Numbered from the stretch's first letter, positions 15,945 through 25,310 are shown. The stretch is DNA of 64,000 bases from CAITJF01 sp032654645 (GCA_032654645.1 JAULAW010000005.1:248001-312000), one strand, 5' to 3'. Notes: generated from the sequence alone by a model not told the origin. Program-made: numbers and translations.

Positions 15945-17702
15945 ATGCAAAGCAAATATAAGTTTTTTATGGTGAGCGCTCTTTCGATGAGTTGCTTGAT
16001 GTTAGGGGCGGCTAATGCCGCAGATAAACCGGAAGCTATTCCGGGATGGCAGAATGCGGTTCCGGATGGTAAGGATTCGCCACTCCATGATCCGATGATT
16101 CTGTACTCGTCCGGTGGGGTGGATGGCAAGATGGCGATAATAGGTCTTCCCAGTTTCAAGACCTATCGGCACGTTGATTGCGGTGTTGACACGCACGAAA
16201 TTTCATTCGGCGGAAGCAATAAAGGTAACAAGAATGGGACGCCGGATGGCAAATACGTCTATCTTAACGACAAGGGCGCCAATACTATTTGCGAGTTCGA
16301 TATTCAAACAGGCTATTTGGCAAGAATAATCGCGCTGCCTTTCCCGTTCGGGGTTCACCATATTGCAATGAGTACCGATGGCAAGAACCTGTTTGCAACG
16401 GGTGAATATAGCGGCAAGATGGCCAAGGTTGACATCAAATCAGGCAAAACCGAAGTGATTGACTGGGGTCCTGCCCCGAGCGCCCCGGACTATATCGACG
16501 CTAGTAGAGATGGCAAGTATGTTTTCGCGGGTAACTATTACCATTCCACCGTGGGTGTGTTTTCCACCAGCCCTTTCAAGTTGATCAAGGAAATACCGGT
16601 AGGCAAGAACCCGCATGGCACGGACGTCATTCCGGAAAGCACGATGGTGCTGGTGAGTGATAAACTCTCGGCGACCATGACTATCATCGATACCGAAAAA
16701 TTGGCGGTAAAGAAGGTATTGCCGACTTGTGCTGGCCCTCTGCATTCGGTAATGGACGTGTACAACAAAGATGGTGGTGCCTACCGTGCTGGCATAGACA
16801 GCCCTGATGGGCTGACTTCCAAATACGCCTATGAGAGTTGCTTCGTGGCAGATGCCAACGTGAAAATATCCCTGTCCAAGCTTGAGGTGGTTGACGAAAT
16901 TCCAACCCACTATAGAACGGGTCATATTTCCATCAGCGCGGATAACTCCTACGTGATGGCTTTGAACAAGTTCTCAACTGGCCTGTTCAGCCCAACAGGT
17001 ATCATATTCCCGGTTAACTTTGAGATGTGGGATGCGCGGGAAAAGAGCCCAACCTACGGTAAGACCTTGAAGATCATGCCGGTGGACGGCGAACCGCATA
17101 ACGCCAAGAGCCTGATGGCTTATTTGGTCAAGGATTGGACCAAGGGCGAGGCAGAGCAGGGCGGGTTGTTAAAAGCAGGCAGGACCGATGTGCTCGATCC
17201 TCCTCATAGGGCGTTTTCAAAGAGGTACTTTATTCCCAAGGAAAGCACCCCGCCTGGTATCAAAGTTGTTGATGGCGTCAAGGAAATTCACATGAAGGCC
17301 TTCAGCTACGGCTACATTCCTCGGCAAGTGAGAGTGAACAAGGGCGATAAGGTCCGGTTATTTGCCACTAATATCGACAAGGCGGCAGGTATCACCAAAA
17401 ATCCTGATGTCACAATGGGTTTGACCATCTATGGCCCATATGGTCAGAGGTCAAATATGGATCTTCCGCGCGGAGTAACTGCGGTTCACGAGTTCGTCGC
17501 GGATATTGCAGGGGAATATGAAATCTTCTGTACGCACTTCTGCGGACCGTTGCACTTGGAGATGAGGGCAGCGTTCTTTGTTGACGACCCCAAGAAGGGG
17601 CCTTCCAACCTTGCTACGGGTGACTATGCTGAGGCGCAAAAACTGCCTGGCTTGTTGGAAGAAGGTCAGCTCACAATAGCGGAACGTGTAAAGGGGCTGT
17701 AA
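15945..17702 (+). CDS. NosZ-like exported protein with incomplete copper ligands
   Basis: This is a protein of 585 residues. A Sec signal peptide (cleavage near ANA-A26, no twin arginine) leads to a beta-propeller and a C-terminal cupredoxin, the two-domain plan of nitrous oxide reductase. Propeller landmarks align well: PDGKYVYLNDKGAN, GKNPHGTDV (H224), GPLHSV (H267), YRTGHIS (H327), GEPHNAK (H385) and GVHHIA (H138). The DxHHxH-type segment that gives two CuZ histidines reads GVDTHEIS (80-87). The CuA loop C529-x3-C533-x3-H537-x2-M540 is intact, but the upstream CuA His of canonical enzymes (THGF) is replaced by Met491 (TMGL). By eye this is therefore not a normal N2O reductase. No nosD, F, Y, L or R lies nearby. 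AAGGGGGT precedes the start. Confidence 0.85.
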   Translation: MQSKYKFFMVSALSMSCLMLGAANAADKPEAIPGWQNAVPDGKDSPLHDPMILYSSGGVDGKMAIIGLPSFKTYRHVDCGVDTHEISFGGSNKGNKNGTPDGKYVYLNDKGANTICEFDIQTGYLARIIALPFPFGVHHIAMSTDGKNLFATGEYSGKMAKVDIKSGKTEVIDWGPAPSAPDYIDASRDGKYVFAGNYYHSTVGVFSTSPFKLIKEIPVGKNPHGTDVIPESTMVLVSDKLSATMTIIDTEKLAVKKVLPTCAGPLHSVMDVYNKDGGAYRAGIDSPDGLTSKYAYESCFVADANVKISLSKLEVVDEIPTHYRTGHISISADNSYVMALNKFSTGLFSPTGIIFPVNFEMWDAREKSPTYGKTLKIMPVDGEPHNAKSLMAYLVKDWTKGEAEQGGLLKAGRTDVLDPPHRAFSKRYFIPKESTPPGIKVVDGVKEIHMKAFSYGYIPRQVRVNKGDKVRLFATNIDKAAGITKNPDVTMGLTIYGPYGQRSNMDLPRGVTAVHEFVADIAGEYEIFCTHFCGPLHLEMRAAFFVDDPKKGPSNLATGDYAEAQKLPGLLEEGQLTIAERVKGL

Positions 17703-17741
17703 TTTATTCTTTGCGCACAGATGAATTTAGGGAGATCGAAA

Positions 17742-18713
17742 ATGAAGAATGCCAAGTTGAGAATAGGCCTAATCGTAATGACAAGTTTAGGCGTGATGTG
17801 GGGAAGTTCGTCAGCTTTTGCAGCGGAGAAGCGATGCAAAGCCGGCGGGGTGAAGGTTGAGTGCCCTACCGTAACGGATGCGGAAGCGAAAGCAGCATCG
17901 GATGCCTTTGGGAAAGAAGCCGATGACATGTCGGCAGGCAAAGGCGGCAGCACTTATGGCATCGCGCCGTTTGATTATCTGACGGGTGTGGGCAAGCGAT
18001 CCAACTCCGATACCAAGACCTACAAAACGGATAGTGGTTATGAGCTTAATGAAAAGGCTACCCATGCTTCAAACAAGACGGAGTTGTGGGATCGGGTGAA
18101 AGCGCCCAAGTCGGATGGTGTGTCTGATAAGAGTGTGTACGACCAATGGTCGGGTAACTGGTCTCCTACATTTGGTTCAACGCTGGTTGCTGGCGCCGAT
18201 CCGACTCAAGGAAAGAATTATTATTATTCCTACTGCATTGCCTGCCATGGCTGGTTGATGCACGGTGATGGACCCAGCGCCGCCGAACTGAACCCGCGGC
18301 CAAGAACGTTGACCCGTGGCGACTACATGCAAAAGAAGACCAATCTTGAATTGTTTACGGTAATCAAGGGCGGTGGAGAGGCAGTATCACTCTCTTCGTC
18401 CATGCCCAGTTGGGGGAACGTGCTGCAGGATCAGGACATCTGGAATATTGTCGCTTTTATCCGGGCGATGCAGGATGTCAAACCACCGGCAAGCGTGGCG
18501 GAGTATCTTAACCCTAAATCGACCTTCAAGCCGATCAAGGGTGATGTAGATGCAATCAATGCGGCGACGAATAAGGATTTCAAAGAGGCGCAGGAGTTGG
18601 TTGAATCGGACATGTCCGGGCGTGCTCCTGGTTCTGAGCTGGAAGGCGGAGGGTTTGTTGAAGGCGGCAACAGGCATAAGCCTTCCGAAGTCGCAGTGAA
18701 GGTTGCTAAATAA
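17742..18713 (+). CDS. Periplasmic monohaem c-type cytochrome
   Basis: This is a protein of 323 residues with a signal peptide (cleavage near AFA-A). The single haem-binding motif YCIACHGW lies around residue 166, and SSSMPSWG about 60 residues later offers the axial Met, a class I cytochrome layout (Cytochrome_C/CCC). About 130 residues precede the haem domain and have no recognisable fold; the tail after the haem domain is polar. GGGAG eight bases before 17742 sets the start; an in-frame ATG at 17721 has none. It begins 39 bp after the NosZ-like gene and is probably cotranscribed, which makes it a likely electron partner. Confidence 0.9.
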   Translation: MKNAKLRIGLIVMTSLGVMWGSSSAFAAEKRCKAGGVKVECPTVTDAEAKAASDAFGKEADDMSAGKGGSTYGIAPFDYLTGVGKRSNSDTKTYKTDSGYELNEKATHASNKTELWDRVKAPKSDGVSDKSVYDQWSGNWSPTFGSTLVAGADPTQGKNYYYSYCIACHGWLMHGDGPSAAELNPRPRTLTRGDYMQKKTNLELFTVIKGGGEAVSLSSSMPSWGNVLQDQDIWNIVAFIRAMQDVKPPASVAEYLNPKSTFKPIKGDVDAINAATNKDFKEAQELVESDMSGRAPGSELEGGGFVEGGNRHKPSEVAVKVAK

Positions 18714-18803
18714 TAAGGGTTTGCCATGACGAAAGTTCACCTGAATGTTGAGGTGCGCGAGTAGGGCTGATATATTGAAGCTGCAGTAATGGGTGGCTTG
18801 AGC

Positions 18804-18842
18804 GAGGTATGTCCAACGGATGAAAGTCCAGAGACATACCTC
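18804..18842. repeat. Inverted repeat between the cytochrome and Usp-PCP_red genes
   Basis: GAGGTATGTC (18804-18813) and GACATACCTC (18833-18842) are perfect 10-bp arms with a 19-bp loop. There is no T-run directly after, so it may be an operator or an mRNA processing or stability element and not a terminator. It lies in the 253-bp gap before the gene at 18967. Confidence 0.55.
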
Positions 18843-18966
18843 TCTCATTTTGAGGGTACCGAAAAATTTTTTCCTTTATTAAAACCATAGTCGACTGAAT
18901 TTGCCGCGTGGTTCGCATATATGCGCATCAATGTTTTCAAAGCTTAAAGTAAAAGAGGTACATCAC

Positions 18967-21150
18967 ATGACGCCACATGATTCTCTGGCCGTTGTCGAAG
19001 AGTTCCGCCTATCACTTGACACACGTTTGCATCAGCGTATTTTGGTCGCGTTGGATTCCTCCGACCATGCTAATGCCGCCATGCGGAGTGCGGCGGAATT
19101 AGCGGGATTGGTCGATGACCCTGTGATCACGGGTTCCCATGTCTATGCCGCCAAACTGCATGATATGCGCTTCCGCCAGATGGAAGGCGGTTTGCCTGAG
19201 CAGTTCAGGCAAGAACAGGAGTTGGAACGCCAACGGGATGTGCATGATGACCTGATTACCCGTGGTTTATCGATCATTACCGATTCATATCTGGATCAGG
19301 CGGCAAACGAATGTGATCAACTCGGTATCAACTTTAAGCGTTGCTCACTGGAAGGGAAAAATTACCGGGCGCTCACACGGGAAGCAAATTCGGGCGCTTA
19401 TGATCTGCTCGTTATGGGAGCATTGGGCCTCGGCGCCATACAGGGAAGTCGCTTGGGCACCGTATGCAAGCGTGTAGCGCGGCGTTCAGCCATAGATACG
19501 CTTGTTGTCAAGGAACCAGGACGCCCGATCAAGGAAGGCCCGATTGTTGTAGCAGTGGACGGGTCGCCCAAGGCATATGGAGGTTTGCTCACTGCCTTGA
19601 TATGGGCCAGGCACTGGCAGGTGCCGGTCAAGGTTATTGCCGCCTTTGATCCCTATTATCATTATGTTGCTTTTAACCGCATTGCCGGGGTGCTGTCCGA
19701 AGAAGCCGGCAAGGTATTCAAATTCAAGGATCAGGAAAAATTACACGAAGAGATCATTGATTCAGGATTGGCCAAGATATACGACGGTCATTTGACTGTC
19801 GCCCGCTCTATTGCCAAGGATTTTGGCGTCGAGATAGAAACCGAGCTGCTGGATGGAAAACCCCACGATGCCATCGAAAAGTATGTCAGGAAAGTCTGGC
19901 CATCCCTTCTGGTCATTGGCAAATTGGGCATCCATGCCGATGCTGAACTTGATATCGGCGGCAATAGCGAGCATTTGCTGGAAAATGTGGATTGCTCCAT
20001 TTTGCTCAGCATGAGCGAGCACCAACCGGAAATAGATGTCGTCTCCGGGGTCACCACATCATGGACCCATGAAGCTGAAAGCAGGATGGAGCGGGTGCCT
20101 TCATTTGTCCGAAACATGGCGCGCATGGCCATCATGCGCTATGCCCAGGAACATGGCCATACCGTCATCACCCAGAGGATAGTGGACGAAGCTACCGCCC
20201 AACTCATGCCGAGCCATGCGGAACAGGCCATGGGAGAAATCGTTGCTGCCTACGAAGCCGGAGAACTGAAACGTAAACCCGAGGCTGAAGATGCCATGCG
20301 CTGGTCCAATGAGGCAGTCGCTCTTTTGCTCACCATCAAAGACCTCTCAGTGCGCGGTAATCTCAGCATGCGAGCTGAGAAAAAAGCCCGTCAGGAAAAG
20401 TGCAATGAAGTGGAAGCCAAACACATTAAGCCGTTTCTTGACGCTGAAACGCCAGAGCCAAATAATCAATTTTCAGCATCCAGTCCGGCTGAGCTTCATT
20501 GGCAGGCCGCTGCACTGGCACGCCTGATGCGCGTACCAGAAGGTTTCATGCGTGACAATTGCAAGCAGAGCATTGAGAATTTTGCCCGTCAAAATGGTCA
20601 CGCTGAAATTACCTTGGAAGTGGCAGAAAGCGGTCTCAAACTGGCTCGCGGTGAAATGGAAAAAACCATGAAGGAACAAAGTGCGCCGACTCCCAAGTCA
20701 TCGCGAGGTGTTTGCCCTTTTGGCTTCGGTAACAAATCAAGCGCTGCTAATAGCGTCTTGTCATGGACCAGCGAAGCAGAGCAAATCATGCAAGGCCTGC
20801 CTTCAGGCATGAGCCGTGATATGACACGCAGCGCAATAGTATCAATCGCCGCCAAAAATGGCTTGAATGAAATCACTGCGGATTTTGTAAGGCAGGTGCT
20901 GGATACATTCAAATCCGGATCAGTCAATGTCAGTGAAACCATGCCTTGGGATCAAGATGCCAGTGATAGCCTCAGCCGTGCACCGGACATGGTACGTGGC
21001 ATGCTGATAATGGAAGTGGAGAACTGGGCGCATCACAATAATCGCTCCCGTATCGATCTCGCCACAGTGAACACGGTTAAGCAAGAATGGCAATCCAAGG
21101 GTTATTTCCACATGAATCCTCAGGATCCACGCAACAACCCAAGTCTGTAA
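18967..21150 (+). CDS. Double universal-stress-protein with five PCP_red repeats
   Basis: This is a protein of 727 residues, cytoplasmic (no signal). Residues about 20-182 and 190-350 are two Usp domains; each keeps the ATP-binding G-x2-G-x9-G pattern (GALGLGAIQGSRLGT and GKLG...IGGNS). Residues 365-412, 445-493, 510-560, 599-648 and 660-708 each begin W-x-x-E/D-A and run VPxFVRxMARxAIxxYAxExGHxxIT, the PCP_red pattern known from the C-terminus of BchB in dark protochlorophyllide reductase. The first repeat is the closest match. An AGAGG sequence before 18967 fixes the start over upstream options at 18901 and 18931. It ends 7 bp before the radical SAM gene, which shares the same repeats. The fusion suggests tetrapyrrole sensing or hand-over; no photosynthesis genes are present. 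Confidence 0.85.
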   Translation: MTPHDSLAVVEEFRLSLDTRLHQRILVALDSSDHANAAMRSAAELAGLVDDPVITGSHVYAAKLHDMRFRQMEGGLPEQFRQEQELERQRDVHDDLITRGLSIITDSYLDQAANECDQLGINFKRCSLEGKNYRALTREANSGAYDLLVMGALGLGAIQGSRLGTVCKRVARRSAIDTLVVKEPGRPIKEGPIVVAVDGSPKAYGGLLTALIWARHWQVPVKVIAAFDPYYHYVAFNRIAGVLSEEAGKVFKFKDQEKLHEEIIDSGLAKIYDGHLTVARSIAKDFGVEIETELLDGKPHDAIEKYVRKVWPSLLVIGKLGIHADAELDIGGNSEHLLENVDCSILLSMSEHQPEIDVVSGVTTSWTHEAESRMERVPSFVRNMARMAIMRYAQEHGHTVITQRIVDEATAQLMPSHAEQAMGEIVAAYEAGELKRKPEAEDAMRWSNEAVALLLTIKDLSVRGNLSMRAEKKARQEKCNEVEAKHIKPFLDAETPEPNNQFSASSPAELHWQAAALARLMRVPEGFMRDNCKQSIENFARQNGHAEITLEVAESGLKLARGEMEKTMKEQSAPTPKSSRGVCPFGFGNKSSAANSVLSWTSEAEQIMQGLPSGMSRDMTRSAIVSIAAKNGLNEITADFVRQVLDTFKSGSVNVSETMPWDQDASDSLSRAPDMVRGMLIMEVENWAHHNNRSRIDLATVNTVKQEWQSKGYFHMNPQDPRNNPSL

Positions 21151-21157
21151 TAGAACG

Positions 21158-23245
21158 ATGATGGATGTGCCATACACAGGCAATGCTGACGCAAACGATT
21201 TATTTTTGCTCGCCATTAACCTGACAAAACGTTGCAACCTCGCCTGCGCCCATTGCTACATGGACGCAGAAACCATGAAGTATGGCGGGGAAAATGAGCT
21301 CACCACGGAAGAGGTGCGTGGTTTGCTGGATGATATTGCGGGCCGCAGCACTGAAACCATGATCGTACTCACCGGTGGTGAGCCGCTGATGCGCGGTGAT
21401 CTGGAAGAGTTGGTGGCCCATGGCACCCAACGTGGCCTTGCCATGGTGGTGGGGACAAACGGTGTGGCACTCACCGATAAACGCGTGCAATCACTCAAGG
21501 CCGCCGGTGCAATGGGCGCCGGCATCAGTGTTGATTCCCTCGATCCTGAAAAGCACGATGACTTTCGAGGACTCCCCTGTGCATGGGAAAAAACCATGCA
21601 TGGCATTGAGGCCTGCAAGCGCCATGATTTGTCCTTCCAGATACATTTCTCCGTCACCGAATCCAATGCCGGCGAAGTCCCGTCCATGATAGCCTTTGCC
21701 CGTGCCTCAGGGGCGCGAGTGTTAAACGTGTTTTTTCTGGTTTGTACCGGTCGCGGCGAATCCATGTCGGACATCAGCCCCATCACCTATGAGCGGGTGC
21801 TTAACCAATTGGTGGCAGCCCAGGAGCAAAGCCAGGACCTGCTGATCCGCGCCCGCTGTGCGCCCCATTACAAGCGCATCGCCTATCAACGCAATCCTGG
21901 GTCAACGCTCACGCGGGCCGCTGGCTACGAGGGCGGCGGTTGCCTGGCGGGTATCCATTATTGCCGCATCACCCCGGAAGGCGGTGTGACGGCCTGCCCT
22001 TATATTCCCGAGGAAGAAGGCAGCATCCGCGACACGAAATTCTGGGATATCTGGAATCAATCCCCCACCTTTCAATCCTTGCGCAATCCTAAGTTGCAAG
22101 GAAAGTGCGGTAGTTGTGAATTCCAAAAATTGTGCGGTGGTTGCCGGGCGCGCCCTCTCGCCATGAGTGGCAGCTTGATGGATACCGATCCCTGGTGCAT
22201 CCATATACCTGATGGATCTGCCGCCATAGAACCATTGCTTGAGCGGCCCAAAAAACTTGTCTGGAGCGAGGAAGCTGAAAAACGCCTGTCGCGCGTTCCC
22301 TCTTTCCTGCGCAAAATGGTCAAGAACCGTGCTGAAAGCCATGTGCACGAATTGGGTTTGCATGTGGTGACGGAAGAACACCTGGCTACCTTGTCCGCAA
22401 AACGTTTCGGAAGCGGTGGGCCGCCCCGGCCAAATACGCAGCCCAACGGAGCGAAGGAAGCAACCCAACAGGTGGCAGGACAGATTTCTCCTAACATGCT
22501 GCCTTGGAGTGAACAGGCTCGGGAGCACCTGGCATCCATGCCCGCCTTCTTGCAGGAAGGTGTGCGCGCAATTGCCGAGGATGTCGCCCGTTCTGAAGGC
22601 AGGCTGGAAGTAAATATCAAACTTCTGGACAGACTGGAATCAGAACAACAACCCGGTCGCAGCTTTCCATGGACTGATGAATCAGATCAATTGCTCACGG
22701 AGTTTCTCGCTGGCAAAGCGCCTCAGGTGCGCATGTTCGTTGCACCTGCGCTGGAAGGCGCCACTGAACACTTTACCAAGAAACGGCGCGCCACAACAGT
22801 GGTGCGGGCTGATGTCGAGGAAGCTATCGCCCAGCTGACTGGCGGCGTGGAATGGGATGAAGATGCACTGGCGCGCGTGTTGTCCGCGCCCGACTTCAAC
22901 CGGGCTGGCATCAAGAAGGCCGCTGAATTCAATGCCCGCAAAGAAGGCCTTGCGCGTATTACTTCCAGCGACCTGACGCGCTTTCGCAATGGCGCCATGA
23001 TGCGAGCGGTGCAGCGCATGAAGGGTTTTGGGATGCAGGAATTGAGCTTCGATGCCTATGAAATCGCGCGTGATCGCGTGCCGCGTCTCAAGGATAATCC
23101 CGAAGCCGATAAGCGCTTTGACACCATCCGGAATTTTGTTGCGGCTAGAGAAAATCCTGGCGATTTGCTGGGGCAGGATTTGCTCGAGAAAATGAAGGCG
23201 CAACTCAAGGCAAACAAGCAGGATTTAATTGATCGAACAAAATAA
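21158..23245 (+). CDS. Radical SAM-SPASM protein (NirJ/AhbC-like) with C-terminal PCP_red repeats
   Basis: This is a protein of 695 residues. The radical SAM motif C26-x3-C30-x2-C33 (KRCNLACAHCYMD) is followed by TGGEPLMRGDL and a SPASM-type region (about 262-350) with the cysteine pattern GGGCLAGIHYC...ACPYIP...KCGSCEFQKLCGGC and a final DPWC. This layout is that of NirJ (haem d1), AhbC and AhbD (alternative haem pathway). From about residue 367 follow W-S-E-E-A-E...VPSFLRKM, LPWSEQAREHL, FPWTDESDQLL and VEWDEDALARV, up to four PCP_red-like repeats, of which only the first is a close match. The start ATG at 21158 is 7 bp after the Usp gene. A porphyrin-modifying role is inferred; the substrate is unknown. 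Confidence 0.88.
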   Translation: MMDVPYTGNADANDLFLLAINLTKRCNLACAHCYMDAETMKYGGENELTTEEVRGLLDDIAGRSTETMIVLTGGEPLMRGDLEELVAHGTQRGLAMVVGTNGVALTDKRVQSLKAAGAMGAGISVDSLDPEKHDDFRGLPCAWEKTMHGIEACKRHDLSFQIHFSVTESNAGEVPSMIAFARASGARVLNVFFLVCTGRGESMSDISPITYERVLNQLVAAQEQSQDLLIRARCAPHYKRIAYQRNPGSTLTRAAGYEGGGCLAGIHYCRITPEGGVTACPYIPEEEGSIRDTKFWDIWNQSPTFQSLRNPKLQGKCGSCEFQKLCGGCRARPLAMSGSLMDTDPWCIHIPDGSAAIEPLLERPKKLVWSEEAEKRLSRVPSFLRKMVKNRAESHVHELGLHVVTEEHLATLSAKRFGSGGPPRPNTQPNGAKEATQQVAGQISPNMLPWSEQAREHLASMPAFLQEGVRAIAEDVARSEGRLEVNIKLLDRLESEQQPGRSFPWTDESDQLLTEFLAGKAPQVRMFVAPALEGATEHFTKKRRATTVVRADVEEAIAQLTGGVEWDEDALARVLSAPDFNRAGIKKAAEFNARKEGLARITSSDLTRFRNGAMMRAVQRMKGFGMQELSFDAYEIARDRVPRLKDNPEADKRFDTIRNFVAARENPGDLLGQDLLEKMKAQLKANKQDLIDRTK

Positions 23246-23262
23246 TAGCCAGCAGAATAGCG

Positions 23263-24693
23263 ATGGATAAGGTTGATGTTCTGATTATCGGCGGTGGCAT
23301 CTCAGGGCTTGCCTCTGCCTGGTGGCTGGCGCGCAGTGGCCTGTCCGTCGAAGTATGGGAGGCAAACAACCGGCCGGGTGGCAAGATCATGAGTACCCGG
23401 CAGGACGGCTATCTCACCGAACGTGCTGCATCCATGGTATTAAATTTCCGTCCCGAAGTTGCAGAACTGGTACGCGAGGCTGGTCTGGAATCGACCAAGA
23501 CATCCCGCTTGCCTTCCGCCGAGACACGCCGTTACCTGTTGCACCGGGGCCGCCTGAAGGCGCTGCCCATGCGCATGGGTGCCATGGTGGCTTCGCCCTT
23601 ATGGAGCTTGCGCGGCAAATTACGCCTGCTGGCCGAACCCTTCATCTTCTCCAGCGGGCGGGCAGACGAGTCGGTCAGCGAATTTATTACCCGACGGCTT
23701 GGCCCGGAAGTATTGGAAAAAGCCATGGAGCCATTTATTGCCGGGACGCTGGCGGCAGATGCAAATCAGGCCAGCGCCGCAGCCGTCCTGCCACGCCTTA
23801 CCGCATTAGAGCAGCGCTATGGCAGCATCGGCGCCGGGATCCTGGTTAACCGCTTATTGCGCAGGCGTACGGCCTGCACTACCGATACATTTTCCTTCAG
23901 CGGCGGCATGGGCACGCTGGTGGAGACCCTGGCCAAAACTCCAGGTATCAATCTGCGCATCGGGCACACTGCGGAAGAATTGGTTCGAGAGCAGGACGGC
24001 TGGCAGGTCACGGCGACAGCGCCACTTGGACAGCGTACTGTGTATGCGCATCATGTGATCGTGGCAACACCCGCACCTGCGGCTGCTGCACTGGTCAAAT
24101 CATTGGACAACGAACTGGCGGAATTGCTGCGTGGAATCGGCTATGCCGGCGTGACGGTTGTGCATGTGGGGATGTCTCGTAACGCTGTGGGGCATCCACT
24201 GGATGGCACCGGATTTCTGGCACCCAAGGGGGAAAGTGCAACCCTGACGGGCAATCTGTGGATGAGCACCCTGTTTCCGGATCGGGCGCCTCCGGGGAAA
24301 ATCCTGCTGACTTCCTATCTGGGCGGCACACGCGCACCCCAAGTGGCGGGCTGGAACGACGAGCACCTCGTCCACGAGACACTCAGAACGTTACGCCCGC
24401 TGATAGATATAAAAACTGATCCGGAGATGGTGCGTATAGATAGGCATCGGGAGGCGCTGCCCGTTTATCATGGTGCTTACCAGGCGCGAATGCAGGCAAT
24501 CGCGGCCCGTTTGCAACATATCCCCGGACTTCATCTGGAGGCCAACTACAAGGGAGGAGTGTCCGTGCGTGACCGCCTTGCCAGTGGCTATGCTGTGGCG
24601 AACCAAATCCTGGGGGCGCGGCAATGGCCATCTGTTGAGCGGAAGAGGTGCGATGAAACAGTGAAGGTGGTTGAGAAAACTTGCAGCGTGTAG
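23263..24693 (+). CDS. HemY-like FAD-dependent porphyrinogen oxidase
   Basis: This is a protein of 476 residues. VDVLIIGGGISGLASAWWLARSG at the N-terminus binds FAD, followed by EANNRPGGKI. The central GTLAADANQASAAAVLPRLTALEQRYGS and the C-terminal ANYKGGVSVRDRLASG loop are signatures of the HemY/HemG-type protoporphyrinogen or coproporphyrinogen oxidase family. It begins 17 bp after the radical SAM gene, so it is almost surely in the same operon. A dedicated paralogue acting on a special porphyrin is plausible; it could equally be the organism's only housekeeping HemY, which cannot be judged from one window. Confidence 0.88.
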   Translation: MDKVDVLIIGGGISGLASAWWLARSGLSVEVWEANNRPGGKIMSTRQDGYLTERAASMVLNFRPEVAELVREAGLESTKTSRLPSAETRRYLLHRGRLKALPMRMGAMVASPLWSLRGKLRLLAEPFIFSSGRADESVSEFITRRLGPEVLEKAMEPFIAGTLAADANQASAAAVLPRLTALEQRYGSIGAGILVNRLLRRRTACTTDTFSFSGGMGTLVETLAKTPGINLRIGHTAEELVREQDGWQVTATAPLGQRTVYAHHVIVATPAPAAAALVKSLDNELAELLRGIGYAGVTVVHVGMSRNAVGHPLDGTGFLAPKGESATLTGNLWMSTLFPDRAPPGKILLTSYLGGTRAPQVAGWNDEHLVHETLRTLRPLIDIKTDPEMVRIDRHREALPVYHGAYQARMQAIAARLQHIPGLHLEANYKGGVSVRDRLASGYAVANQILGARQWPSVERKRCDETVKVVEKTCSV

Positions 24694-24866
24694 CTGTCGG
24701 CTGGAAACGGTCGGGATTTAATCGAATTTTCGGAACTCTGATGTTAGCGAGTCAATCCCGATGAGAAACTGCTGACTGGGGAACTTTTCTCGACTTCCTA
24801 TCGAATTTGAATTCTTAGAGGTTCGCTGTATGATTGGCTCCTCCCTTATGTTATGGATTGTACTTT

Positions 24867-25310
24867 ATGTTCCGCTTCTTTTTTGCTTGCTGTATCCTGA
24901 TATCAGCCTTCAACGTCCGCGCCGACATAGTTGACATCGAAAACGCAGAACTGGCATCGCTATCAGCATCAGGAGTGCCTGTAATAGATGTTCGCACTGC
25001 CCCGGAATGGGAAGAAACCGGTATCGTACCGGGCAGCCATCTGCTGACCTACTTCGACGAGCGCGGCAATGCTGATCCGACCAAGTGGCTGGAGAAGGTA
25101 AAGGCCATCGCCAAACCTGGTGACCCTGTGGCCGTCATTTGCCGTAGCGGCAACCGCACCAAAGCGGTAAGCCAATTTCTCTCGCAGCAAGCAGGTTACG
25201 TAAAGGTTTACAATGTTAAACACGGTATACGCGCCTGGGTCAATGAAGGCCGCCCCATCGCATCAGCGGCATCAACAATGGCAGCATGCCGCAAGGCCAA
25301 GACTTGCTGA
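24867..25310 (+). CDS. Exported rhodanese-domain protein
   Basis: This is a protein of 147 residues. The start at 24867 gives a clear signal peptide (MFRFFFACCILISAFNVRA). The rhodanese fold is seen in VPVIDVRTAPEWEETGIVPGSH and the active-site loop ICRSGNRTKAV, whose Cys would carry a persulfide. LYNVKHGIRAW-like sequence (VYNVKHGIRAWVNEGRP) closes the domain. It should act in the periplasm as a sulfur carrier or transferase. It follows the HemY-like gene by 173 bp of AT-rich DNA, so it may have its own promoter. Confidence 0.9.
   Translation: MFRFFFACCILISAFNVRADIVDIENAELASLSASGVPVIDVRTAPEWEETGIVPGSHLLTYFDERGNADPTKWLEKVKAIAKPGDPVAVICRSGNRTKAVSQFLSQQAGYVKVYNVKHGIRAWVNEGRPIASAASTMAACRKAKTC

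Noticed and set aside
15945..18713. An ordinary nitrous oxide reductase operon
   Set aside because: The NosZ-like protein lacks several ligands and no nosR, D, F, Y or L gene is nearby, so I did not assign the symbol nosZ.
21158..24693. A haem d1 (nir) biosynthesis locus
   Set aside because: The radical SAM enzyme resembles NirJ, but no nirS, nirE, nirF, nirN or nirDLGH genes are present, and the PCP_red extension is not part of NirJ.
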